64,000 nt of DNA from Gymnogyps californianus (taxonomy: Eukaryota; Chordata; Aves; Accipitriformes; Cathartidae), in NCBI RefSeq assembly GCF_018139145.2, contig NC_059500.1, positions 26,393,437-26,457,436 of the forward strand. The letters run 5' to 3'. The translations under genes were made by a program, and so were the position numbers. This document shows, piece after piece, positions 1-13,400 of the stretch. Numbering within the stretch: position 1 is the first letter of the stretch; the number at the start of each line of letters is the position of its first letter. The notes beneath the pieces were generated by a model. It had not been told where the DNA came from and ran no database searches. It saw only the letters and a program-made list of their open reading frames with translations.

Positions 1-2625
1 TATGAAAGGAGTTATTCCTTCTTCTGGAGAGATGTATTAGAACAGGAGATTTAGCGAGACATGTACCCAAACCAAACAGGCTTTGTTGGAAGCGAAGATA
101 TTGCAAGCAACACCCAATATTGCACATCACCCAATTACCTTGTTTTCCCTTGTTGGTGACTTTTGTCCCTTTTACTAAACAGAATGGAGATCTGTAAGTG
201 TGGTGCATCAGAAAATGGCTTTGATGGTATTTCCATTCTACTTGGACATCAGATTATATAGATCAAGAATGTTACACAAAAAGTGGATGTCTCAAAAACA
301 CGTTGGATAAAAGATGCATCCAGGCAAAAATAGCCTGATGTACCTCCCTTTCAGGCTATTCTTGAGATACCCATGTAAAATATGAGAATTTCCTTTCCTG
401 CACTTCTCATTTATCACTGGATTAAAACCAAAGAATTTCTCACGAAAACCCGTCTACCACATAATCCTGTTTAGATCAGAGCAATTATCACCAAATTAGG
501 CCTTTTTGGGAAAGAATATACCACTAGACATCGTAAGTTCCACATAAAAGTTCCTCTTTTCCAGCAACTTCACGTTGATCTCAGTATAGCTTGGAGGAAG
601 GCAAAAAATGATTTCTAGTCATGTTCAGTGTTATTTCAGAAAGCTGATTCTTCCGTTAGTAGCAGATCACATGAAAATGTATAATTCTTAGAAGTCTGGA
701 CTAGAAGTCTGTTTCTGCATGCTACATTCATACATTACGTGGCACGGTGACAAAACTTTTTCATCCCTATTTTTTTTTTTTAAGCAAGTACATGTTAGAA
801 CTGTTTTTGTATCAATGCAAAGACTTTAAGCTTCTTGTAAAGTCTTTTCCACAGTAGCTTCTACCTCTTTTATGATATGGATGTTCTCTGTATTTAGTGC
901 ATCCTCCTCCTCAAAGGCCCACATTTGATGCAACTCACACACTCTTGGATCTCTCCAACATTTTTCTAGTGTGAACTGCGAATAGAATGTGTCTCCAAAG
1001 TACAGATGATTTGCAGGGCTCTCACATTCTATTGTACTTCAGCTTGTTCATTCAAAGTAGAAAGAGGGATCAGAGACAGAACTGCACATCCTTTGAAGAC
1101 TGAGCCAGACCTCCAGCTAGCCATTTTGCAGGGAACTTCAGAGCTGGAATACTGAGTCTTCGCTATTCTTAATGGAACTGTATTTGATTAGACCACAGGA
1201 CTGCTACGTTTACAAATGAATAGTTAGAAAGCTGATGGAGATAATACAGTATGTGGTCTAGAGTAGGCTGGGTTTTATTGCTTTAGTTATACAGAAGATG
1301 TTTATTTTTTTAGTCGGCATCCATTTTCCACAGTAATAAACTCTGGACTGCTTTATTATTACACCAGTTTTTATATTTCAGAGCAGAAGGTTGGTTTTAA
1401 GGGCTAAGTGAGGGAGACAGGAAATTAGTATTTGAACACACTCAATTAAATTTGTTCTCTCCACAAACCAAGCAAAATTAAAATGATTGTGTAAAAAGAA
1501 AAATAAAAGAAACATAAACAACTACTAGAAAGTACCCTTCTTTTCTTCCACCAGTTCTTCCAGAACTGACTTTTTGGAAAAGTTTTTGCAATTTTTTCTT
1601 TAGCAAGTTACTTATGGGTCTATCAAGTATATAATTGCTGTAAACTGATAAAGAAAAAATACAGGAAAAATAAAGGAACATTATGCTTCCCTCTGTGTCA
1701 GATGACAGAAAACAGTGTTAAATCTCTACATTCTGCCACTTGAATAGTCTATTGCATTGAAATGGCTATTAAAAGTCTTTGTTACATCCTTCTGCCATCT
1801 TCCTTTGAACTCTGCTAGTTTTGATGCTATTGATCAGTGTATGATCCTTATTTTCTGTATGCATACCTCCTTAGGCTTGTTTATATGGATTCCTACAAAA
1901 TTGAGCTATGAAAGCACATCTGCTTTCTCTTAACAAATTTTACTTGCTAGTATAATTATATAGAGAACTCAAATTTATGTCTATTATGATAAAGAAACAT
2001 CAAACAGATAAAACAAGATTTAAAAATAATTTTAGGAGTTTTTATGAACATTTTTGTGTTTTGGTCTGTTTGGTAATGATGCTTCATTTTTTAAGGAAAT
2101 GCTAAATGTTTACTTAAACTAAGTTTCAGGGTGGTAGTATTTTGGGAGTTAGTCATATTCAACCATTGATTTTCTGTGAACTTATTCTTTGACCTCTGTC
2201 AAATCCAGCTGGAATAGGATGTACAGCTCAAAAAGTTTAATGTGAGAGGGAGTCCAATTGCATAAAGAAATTGGACTAAAAATAGGTTCAAATCAGCTCA
2301 GTACAGTCCACATTCTGCCTTATTGCCAGAATACTAACAGGAAATAGAAGAGCACTCACAGTGGTTCTGTATTTGATGTTACCACTGTGGAACATGAGGA
2401 AGCACTGCAGAATGTGTGACTACCATTTACCTTTTTGAGGAGTGATTTCAGTATAAAATAATAAAACTCTCATTTCTTCTAAGTCATGTCCTTCACCGCC
2501 AAGAGAAATTTTGGCTTATTTGTATATTAATGGCTTATTTGTAAATTGTTTTCCACCAAGACTACTGAGTCAATTACTCACTGTACTTCACGTATACTCT
2601 TAAAAGAAAACAAAATAAAGACAAG
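1..2625. other. Intergenic, downstream of PPIP5K2
   Basis: AT-rich unique sequence with homopolymer runs. No exon, repeat of recognisable family or RNA gene was seen; open frames here are under 70 codons. Confidence 0.6.
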
Positions 2626-4323
2626 TTGCCAGTGATCTTGTTTTTATTCTGGAGCACATAAAAAAAGTTATGCCACAGCTTTGGTTGACTGGAATGATAC
2701 GCATACTTAAATTTTAACAGTATTTTTTTTTAAACTGTAAACAAATGTACATTCAGTTGTGTGCAAGACCAACACTGTCAATAACACAATTACACTACAG
2801 AAAATGAAATGTTTTAAGTATATAGCTGTGAAACCCTTCATATTTTTGGTATTTAACCAGCATTTTTAGAATTAGTCTGCTGAAGCCATTTCATGTGTGG
2901 TAAACACTGAAAACAGACCCTGTGGCAAAGTGAATGTAATTATAGTTGCACTGGCTCTGGAGATGAGTAAGAGCCCTAGTTAAGAATATTACTCAGAAGC
3001 TACATTTTCTGCAACTTAAATGTGAAAGGAATTATCTAACTTGTATTTTATGAAGTCCATTGTTAATAATCAGCCACCTGAACTTACAAAAGTGGACAAT
3101 ATTTTCATACATTTGGGATAATGATAATCATTCAATAGTTTTTCATGCCACAGATAAAATCACAAGAACTGCTGAGACTGGATGATTACTCTACATAACC
3201 CAATAACTCAAAGTTCCACTGACCTAGTAGTGCTTCTCACAGCTCTTATAAGATCTTTAATGGTTTTTTTTTAATGAGACCTGTTGTCAACCACCTAGAT
3301 TGGAAGGAGAGAGGTATGAAAATTCCCAGGCCATGATGAATCCTGACTATTTTGCAACAGTAAGCACTGAGTTCTGGTAGACCACAGTCTCTCTCTACTC
3401 TGAAGGGATGATAATAAAGCATAGATGGAATATTTACAATTTTTTGGATAAACTTACTAGCAGACCAGCTGTAACCATTTCTCTTTTACAAAATCTGCTT
3501 TTTAATATCACCTTTTTGTAGAAACATATGGCAAAGCAAAAAAAATTGTTTTTTTAGTAAACAAAAGAAGGTTTTGATAAAAACATATAAAAGAGTTTTA
3601 TCTGCTGGATGATCTACAGGTACCCGTATACAAGCATGTATACTAAACAACAAAAGAGAAGGTGTATTTCAATGTTACAGGTCTGATGTAAACACAGAAT
3701 AAAAATAAGGAGAGTCAAAAGTGACAATTCATTAACTAATTCCATCATGCCTAATTATTGCAGCATATATGATATAAAATAATTAAAATGCAGAAAACAT
3801 CTGCTTATCTTCAAAACCAGGCAAAAGAGATCTCTTTGGAAATGTAGTTAAATTAAAAAAAAGCTTCTAGCCAAGATGTCCGTTACATTTCAGCCCACAA
3901 AAGAAATTCACAGGGAGATTATAAACTCCTGAAAATAGAAGTTTATAGTGACAACAGATAATGCCTTCATTACAGTGACAACAACAGAGCCACTGTAAGA
4001 CATACCACTGCATTGGTATTTTCTTTTTGTACAAGTTTACAGTAAATATTTGAAGACACTGAAAAGGTTCCTGTGCAGCTTTTCCATTAAAGGTGTGCAG
4101 CTCATCAAACGGATAAGTAAATATATTTCCTGAAATGTTTTAGAAAATGAGAAAAGACATTTGACCTAAATATGTAGCGTGCACACTAGTTAACCATGTA
4201 TAAACTAAAGACTCTTAAGTGCACTATGAACTGCAGACATGAATGGCTTTTGAAAGCTCAGTAATTTAGTTGAATGCACACTAAAGAGTTGTTTAAGTTG
4301 CTTCCAGTTTTGTCTGATGAACT
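2626..4323 (-). other. PPIP5K2: PPIP5K2 3'UTR
   Basis: AT-rich sequence follows the stop codon. The only canonical AATAAA I saw on the minus strand before 2600 is at 2648..2643. A Pumilio-type TGTAAATA lies at 3438..3431 and several AUUUA pentamers are present. The length of about 1.7 kb is inferred from the poly(A) signal. Confidence 0.7.
2643..2648 (-). terminator. PPIP5K2: Poly(A) signal AATAAA for PPIP5K2
   Basis: The minus strand reads AATAAAAACAAGATCA, then a U-rich/GU-rich element at about 2601..2622. That is the normal layout of signal, cleavage site at about 2625-2632 and downstream element. Confidence 0.75.
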
Positions 4324-4427
4324 TCATTTCTTCTCAGAAAGAGTTTCACCACTAAGTTCTACGTCTAGCGAAGCCTCTTCAAGAGATAGCTTAACATTAG
4401 ATACACAAACAGAAGATCCAGGGGTAG
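4324..4427 (-). CDS. PPIP5K2: PPIP5K2 coding exon 30 (stop codon)
   Basis: This exon encodes residues 1216-1249, [20 protein letters not shown] through ETLSEKK, then TGA at 4324..4326. The acceptor ...CTTTATCTGTACAG is strong and the phase fits exon 29. The tail does not resemble the Lys-rich human end as I remember it, so the assignment rests on splice signals and phase. Confidence 0.8.
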
Positions 4428-7400
4428 CTGTACAGATAAAGAAAAAAAGTATTCGGTTTTACACTTAAGAATATCCATGCTACAAAGCATCAAAATCAAG
4501 AAAAATGCAAGTTACCTAGCACAGAAACACACACAAAGCTACGCTGTATCTAATGAAACAGAGGCCCTCTAAACAGCACAACCATCCAAAAGCAGACAGT
4601 GTAGCTGGCCAACAGTTCAGATGCATATACTAACGACTGAATGCATGATCATGTTACTGGCAGCTTTAGTCAGAACTTGGTCACAGAGCTCTGGTAAATG
4701 TTCAGAAAACATCTTAGAAATTCTGCCATTTAAATAAATAAACTTCCTTTGCTTGTCTTACTTGGAGAGAGCTGGAAATACTGTCATACTTCAGAACAGA
4801 ACAAAACAAAACCCCACAAACTCTCAGGCCATAGAAATTCTTTCAAACACTTCAGAGGATAAGAGAAAGTAACTAATAATGCAGTTTTACTGCTAAAACT
4901 ATTTGTGCAATGCTATTGAGTTCTCGCTGATCCATAAAATGATCCCACTTACACAGACAGGGAATGTTAAGAAACAGCTGCCCTAAGAAATTATGTAATA
5001 CATAGGAAAGAATCCCACTGTTGGAAATAATGTAATCAAGTTAGCCATTCTGCCTCTGACAGAAGTTACTTACATAAGGTTGGTTTCTCTATTGCTAGCC
5101 TTTCAGGCAAAGTTTCAAGTGGTGTTGGTTGAATTTTTGCAGGGGTATATGTATTCAAAGAAATTTTTCTTCCTGACAGTGGAATCATGTAAGTTGGAGA
5201 AGCTGAAATGGGGGGGGAGGGAAAGAAAATATACACATGATTAATAACAAAAATACTCTCACCTGAGCAAAACGCCAAAAATAGTACCCACAGAACTGTG
5301 TATCTGTCCAGCAATATAGATGCCACCGTTACACAACCTGCAGCTCAGCTACCGATTTTTGACTCTAGTGTCAAAACTTCAAAGCACGAAAGACAAACCT
5401 AAAAATCTCCTTTTTACCTCAGAAAGCGACACAATAACTTCAGGCTGCTAAGGCAGCTAAGCCAAATTTCAGCAACGGCTGCCTTGCCAAAAGACTGGCA
5501 AAAGCATTAGTGCTACTTCTCATAGATATCAAGATTCCACTGGAATAGGCATTTAGTCCAAAACACCTATAAGTGCATACAATACATTATTCCCTAGACA
5601 ACTTCCAAATGTTATAGGAAAGCGGAAGGAGAGCAAAGCACCTATGGCCTCAATTGTATCAGGTGTAATTTTCAACCGCTCCTTTGTAGAAGGGTGACAA
5701 CCAGACCACCACAGAGGTATGACAGTTTTTTTAAAATATTTTTTCGGCTTGTGTACTCTAAATTCTGAACTGATTTTGAAGAGACACGAACTTCCTAACC
5801 AGTGTAACAAAGCACTGGTTTTAAATAGCTGAGAACTTTAAAATACCTGTAAGCCTCCCTAAGTTCTTTTTCAGTAGCATCAGTTTTCTTAAATTGCATA
5901 TCTTCCTTCTCAGATATTGGAGGCCTAACCTATTAAATTAGCTGCTGATTAAAATCTAAACTGTATAAAACTAAAATAACAGAAAAAAAAGGAAAAATCC
6001 TAACAGCTAGGTTAGGTATCAGTACTAGCAAGTAGAAATTTTCTTATGAAAGCATGAGTCTTTAGACATTTTCTCAAGAAGAATGACTTTCAGTCACCTG
6101 ACACATGAATTATAAGCATCCTGATATGTGGTAAATCTGACCTAACTGAAATCGTTTCCACAGACACACCAGCAGAATCACAATGGGAACTCATCTTCCC
6201 AAAGACATATGCATGGATGGAACTCAGTCTGCATTTCATTACAAGGTCACTTAAACATTAAACATGCAGCACAACTACTAAAAAACTAAGTAACTGCAAG
6301 GCACTCCACAGGTGAAACCCCAAGTAATATTAAAAGAAACAGGAAATAACACAGTTTTAAGCTGTAAAAGGTTTGTAAAAGGCAACGCTACTCTGCTGAG
6401 GTTACTGCCAGTACAACAATACAGTATTAAGCTGGAAATACTGCATACTCACTAAAAAGCACTCCTTGTAACAGTGTGGACAGTACAGAGTTATTCTTAA
6501 TGTGAGAAAATAAACCAATTACAATTTCATTAAATCCTTAATTTACTACCCCAGTCAACAGAGACTTTACTTCAATGAATTATGACAGTGTCCATACCAC
6601 AAAATGATACTGCAAAAATGAAAATTATGGTTTATGTGCATATTTCATTTTTTTTTAAAGCTGTATTCTTAGTTTACTTGTTAGCTGTAAAATACCAGAA
6701 AGATTAACTAGACAATATTTAACAATTTAAAATGAACACAATTACAAACTAAAATCAGTACATGTCTCTTGTAGATTTTCCCTTGATGGAGCAGCAACAG
6801 AGGCAAGAAATTCATCCACCTGCTTCAGAGACAAGGAGTTGTGTAGAGTTTCCAACGGGCAAATAGAAGGCACCATGGAATATAGTTCAAAACCTGAAAG
6901 AAAAATAATAAAAAAAAAGAGATTTCCAAACATAAGACAACATTTAAGCTACTGCATGGGCAAGTATTAATGCATGATAAAAAGTACTTATTCTAAATCA
7001 GCACATGCAGACATAGTACTCTTGAAATCATGGACACTAAATATTATAGGAGTTGGAACAAGATGTGCCGGTTTCCAGGGTGTACTAAACTAAAGGTACC
7101 ATGTAACATACCATGGGATACAAATCCCATGTACATATAAAGTGGTCTTCAAACATTACAACTGTGCTCTACTCCCAAATCAGTTCATGAAAGAGAACTT
7201 TCCTCTAAGACAAACTTAGTAAATCACTAAAAAAAAAAAATAGTCGGGAAATGGTAGTATTTCTCCTACTCATTCTCATACCTGGCACAACACTAAATAG
7301 ATATCTCATTCATGCAAGTAAAATAGGATAGCTATGTTGTCAACCGTTAGCAGAGAAGAGCTAAAAATGCTACAACTTCCAAGAAATAAATTTGCAGAAT

Positions 7401-10400
7401 TCACGTTCTATCATCTTCAGTATTCTGTGAAAACAAATTGTTGCCTTCAGTATCAAAGGAAAACCACTGTTAGCACTTTTGTACCTTGAGGTTACATGTT
7501 TTAACTTTGTAAGACAGATTTACACCTACCTTTATGCATCTAAAAACAGTACTTAAAAGACTAGAAGTTTCATATATTAGAACAGGTAAGTATAGCAACC
7601 CAAAATCTAAAAATTTATTGGACTTTGCTTTTCTACATTAGTATTGATCATACACCAACCATGCATATGCATATTACTGACATACTAAAAAGCATTTAAA
7701 CATCTTGGCAAAAAAAAAATTGCAATTCTCTAAAGTGATGCAAGTTTGATAACTCAATGAAGAGCTCTTCATCCAACTGCATTTCAGAAGAGGAAAATAT
7801 GTCCATTAGTGTTTTCAACATACAGCTGTAACATTACAACTTTGCAATTCAATATTGTAAATCTACAGTTGCTACATTCCTTTCAAGATATTTATATGAA
7901 GAAACAATAGTGAATGAAATAATGTTTAGAATTTCAGTTCAAGGTACATTTATTAGAGATAGCATTATGACTGTGAACTGTTCCCTCCCCTAAAATAATA
8001 AGCATGAGTATTCCTGTGATACCCAGTGTTCCCCATTCACTCCCCATTTAGTGCTTTGCATAGAGAAGTAACTCAACAAAATTTCAACCCCCAAATGTCT
8101 GTATTAATATTTGGATCCACCTTGGCCATACTCATGGAAACTTGGTTTTCATGTACAAAAGAAACACCACCACATAATTTCTATTTTCCTATAAAGGCAA
8201 TAGCTAAGCTTCAGTGTAAGCACTAAAATGTCTGGCATACATATTACTATCCTAAACAACTACGCGTGCATGCAAAGCGCAAACCCTTTCTTTGCATTAC
8301 AGTAAAATATACTATTTATCTCTTTACTCTGACAGAAAAGTCACTATCACTTGAATGAGAATTTATTTTTTTAATTTTGCAAAGAACGTAGTGGGACAAT
8401 GTCAGGTTAACTTTTTAGTAACTATTACTGTTATAGTGCAGTGTTACAGAAAACCAGGAAGAAATTTCAAAATATACCCATGCCCTTTAAAAAAAGAAAA
8501 GAAAAAGTTTTCTTCTTTCAGAAATTTCCTCTCCACAGGTTTTTGTTCAGTTTTAACAATTCTGCTATCAGATAGGCATATCCCAGCATGTTGTTGTAGT
8601 ATCTTTGCGTCTAAGGGATATGACTTAAAAGATAGTCTGGAAATCTATCTGCAGTGTTTTATTTGAATATTTTATGATAAATATTTTATGATGTTATGAG
8701 AAATAAATTTGAATTTTAATGATGAAGAAGCCTGACAGTATCCCTTTAAAAAAGCAATTTCCTGTAAACTAACAGCCTTTTAGCTTTGGCTATATTTATT
8801 CTTAAAGCACTGTCCCCATCAAAAGGCAAGACAATGAAAGGGTTAACGCAGCATCTCAAAAAGCCACCCTGCTGTCTTACATTGAAAAGCTATAGAGACA
8901 TACCACTGGAGCCTAGACATTCCAGAGGAAATGGACCAGCACCTAAAGAGGTGTGGGTGTTCTGCACAGAGGCCCAGAAAATAAGGTAAAGCACTGTCAG
9001 AAGATACTTGTTTCACCATGTTCCTTGAACTAAAGATGGGGGGATAGTCTGAAATGAGTTAAGAGGATGTGATAACAACATAAAAATAAGAAAAAACAGA
9101 GTGAAAGGGACAAGGAGAATCCAAATGGTAGTCCAGAGGAAAGACAAAACAACATCAATATGTTCTTAATGTTAGTAGAGAACCCTTGGAAACCTGCAAT
9201 ATACTTAGGTTTCATAGGAGCTCATACAGCATGCATTCATCTTGTAAAAGATGTGTAGTAAAACTGCTGTATTAAATGAATCAGAACAATCAATGCATTC
9301 ATTAAAAGCAATTTAGATCCTTTTTTAAAGAATGTAGTCAAAGAGTGCTAAATGGAACAGAAAGTAATCATATTATTAGACACTGATACTCAAATGCAGT
9401 TCTTACCTTCTGACCTTGTATGTTTTAGAAAATTTGGTTTGAATCTAAAGATAAAAAATGGACTCCTAACTTTCCTATTTGAAATAGGACACCAGAATTG
9501 GCCTTTTAGTTCAAACACAGTCTTAATGGTATTAATTCAGCCTTACTTTAGCAGCTTCCCTTCAAGAAGCGCTGCTGTGCAAAAAGTCACTATGGATTCC
9601 AAATGAATATAATAAAGGACTACTCTGCTTCTCAGCAAAGCCAAACAAAAACTCAGTCTTTTTTTTTAACGTTGTTTCTAAGCAAATATATTTTGAATCT
9701 AACATGAAAATGCTGATGATTTCCACTGCAGTTTCAATCATATCACCATCACTGTACTCAGCCAGCAGTCATGCACATTTGAAAACCGCAATTAAGAAAT
9801 CTGGAAAAGCTACATTAAGATCCGGTGGATGCTGAAGACCGAGTCTAGTTTTCATGAACAGGATACATTTTGGGCCTATTTAATCACGTAGAAAGGTAGA
9901 CATGAAATATTTTGCTGAGGAAGAGAAAGACATACCTCTGTCCTGTGTGTTAAACCAGACTTTTTTTATAACTATGGTAGACTGAAGACAAGTTAACTCT
10001 CACTCTTGAAGCTCAAGAGGTCAATGTAAAGCAACAGGCAGCTCTCTTGCTGTGATTTTTAGTGCAATATTTAAGTAATTTGCACATCTGATGAACAGAG
10101 AAGTATGATAAGGTAAAATAAATTTTTGTCTGATGATAAATACAGAAATTTAGCAGGAATGGAACCAAAGCTTCTGCTTTAGTTTTTTAATTTAGCATCA
10201 TTTCAAGAAGATAGTCATAAACTCCAGTTATCAATTCATTGATTTATTTTAGATTCAGGAGGCTCAGGGAAACAGCTCAGCAGGAGAAAGACAAAGAAGC
10301 AGCAGCTAGCAAGAAGTGTATGCCCAATAAAGATCAGATTTAATTCTGTTTTTATCTTGTACCATACAGTCTGATCACACAAGAAATTGGGGAGAATAAT

Positions 10401-13400
10401 TTATTACAGAGATCACGATTAACAGTAGCACTTCAATTTTTTCAAGGATTTTTCTAAGGAATGAATTTTGATGTTGTATTTATACTAATGAATGGTAAAG
10501 AAGGGATTTAGGATATCTAATGATTACAAATATATTTGGAGTTGTGCTTGAAGTTAGGAACGACAGACGGCTGGATGATACTGTACACCCCGTATTTGAA
10601 ATAAAAATAAAAGGGATGAAGCAAGGAACCTTTTGTTTTCGTTTTTGTTTTTAAAATAAAAGCAAAACGTACCATTGGTTGGGTGTCGAGCAAATGAGAT
10701 AGAAAACCTTTTAACAGCAGAACCGCGTGTGGTGTCTGAGAAAGAGAAAAACAGGTACCTGAAATTTGTAACAGCTACCAAAAGAGGGACATTTTAAAAA
10801 AGGAAAGGAAGAAGAAAGAAAAAAAGAAAAGATGAAAGGGTATTAGAACTGAGTGGCATGCAGAAGGGACCAAGAAAAAGGGCTAAAATCTAAATAGAGG
10901 TTAAAAAGAAGAAAATTTGGATTGTTGGTAACTACAAGATGTGTAATGAAGTGTATGAAAACAAGCAGAATGAGCTGGTGATTCTGGCATACAAGGTTAT
11001 ATCAGGTTAGAGTTGAACACTGAGTAGTGAATTGGGGGGAAAACAGCATGAATACTGTTTCACCTCAGAGTTATCAAGGTGTGCTTTGGTATCTTTACAT
11101 TCTGAGATCTAGTGAGAGAGTTTCTCTTCTACCCCAGATTATCCAAAACTGAAAATGTCCTGCTCCTTTGTAATCCAAACCCCACTGAAAAAAGGTCAGG
11201 AATCCTAAAATTTTCACCATCAGTATGTAACTTATTAGTTTATAATTTTTTCATTCCTTGTATATGCTCCAAGTAATTTATTTCATTTCAAGATCAATAA
11301 GTAATGATAAAACCCGAAGTTGAATTTCAAACCCAGAATTTTAGTTTACTTAAAAAGATGCACTTGCTGAAATCTCCTGGCACGCATTACAAGTCTGTGA
11401 GCTAGTGTTCAATTCAAGACAGAAACAAGAATTAACTATGCTATTAAGTTAAACATAAGCAAGCTACGGGCAATAAAGAAGCAATAGAAACTCATACAAT
11501 TAATACTAAGGCAAAGGATTCTAGGATTCCATTAAAATCAGTAACCTAGGATTTATCTTTAGAAGTTTAATGTGGCACATGGGTTTGTGCGTGCATGTGC
11601 GAGAGTGTGCACATACCATCTATGAAGCCAGAAGAAGTCAGCTTTTTACGATGAGTACGAGCATAATCCTGTAGGTTAGGTGCACTTGAAGAACCCCCGA
11701 GCACTGAGGTGCTAAACAGGCCCGCACAGTGAGACCCTGATGGGAGTTAGAGAAAATACATACAACAACCAGGTGTTCGTCCATTCACATTGGGGATGCA
11801 TGCAGCATGCAAGCACATGGCTCTTACCACACAAAAGGCAGCTTTTGGCAGTGCCTTGGACAGGTTCACAATATGCTTGTAATGTCAAGAGTGGTACTTG
11901 TAGGCTGAAACTATCATAATTTATTGTGCTTCTACTCATGACATGGCACCCTCTATTATATGTGCACAGAGAGGACTGGCTTTAACAAAGTGAGTTCTTG
12001 TCCTGTTTTCGCTTTTGGTAAAGAAAAGTTACCAGTTAGCATCAATGTAAACATAACCAAAACAACAAAACAAAACCAAGATGATGATGACGTGAAAGTT
12101 GTGTGTTTTAAACCTGCAGTTCTGAAACAAATATAAACTGGTAAAAAACTGCTCATTGCTTTCATCCAATTCAACCTTTTTGATGACAGGCTGTAATGAA
12201 GTACTCATGCATTTCCACAGACTTAATATGGAAATATTTCCCTTCTAACCCCAACAAAATGTTAACCAAACTGGAAATACTCTATTCGTATTTCAGCTAC
12301 CATCATTAACAATGTTACAAACTGAAAATACCTAGAAGTTCCATCGAGTTTAGCTTCATTTCCTTTCCTGAGAAGACTTTTGTACATCTCTATGCAAGTG
12401 AGAGTACTTTTGTTACAACTCATACATTCCTGCCACTAGGATGGGAGTTTTAAAAAATCACTGAAGGCCACAGACAGAAATATAAAAATAACGTTCATAA
12501 TCATCAACCATAAATGAAATTTACATACAACAATGAACAAAATGGAAAAAAAAGTTGCAATTTTTTTCCTTTAGTTTTTACTACTAGTTGAAAGGAGACG
12601 TGGTTTTTCACTCATAACTTATCTTTTACATTTTAGATTTTTTTGGAAAAACAACTATCTATCCAGTGATACTTCCTTTCATTACTTTTAATGACCCAGT
12701 GAGGGGAAACATTACTAGCACATGTGACCAATCACAGCCAAAATAAATTGATGCCTGGTCTGTGGCAAAAGCCTTTCACACCAAATGTAATACCTTAATT
12801 ATTATGCACAGAAATACATCAACTTCCACAAGCCATATTGTGTCACACATTGGCAAAAGAAAAGTTGTTGAACTTTAGCAAGCACACAATAAAAACCATG
12901 ACTTTGATAAACAAGAGCACCTGATGTATGCATTTTACTAAGAGAAAAATATAAGAGGGAGAAGAGTATCACAGAATTAGACATACAAAAAATACAGATC
13001 TCTACAAAGAAAGGAAAAGCTACTGCTAAGTTTATGCACATAGCTTATGCATTTTCTACACTTCATTTTTCCCCATGAAAAGACAGACTTACAGAAAAAA
13101 ATGCAATATTGATTTACAGTAGTGCACGATTTCATATTTTTGCATATGAGTCATATGTATGCCTGTTCCAAAGAAGCAACAGAAAAGCACCACTTGAATG
13201 AAAAGAATTTGAAACAACTCATTGAATTATAGCATGATTCATTCTAATGCTGAAAGGAAGAAATTGATTTTAGGAGAGGGAATGTGTGCAAAACCCCTGA
13301 TATTATCAAGAAACTTGAGGTTTGTTCCCCATCCCCCTCCCCTTGGTAAAACACCTTCAATTCCATCAAGTGCCCACAGTAGGAAACATTAATTTTCAAG

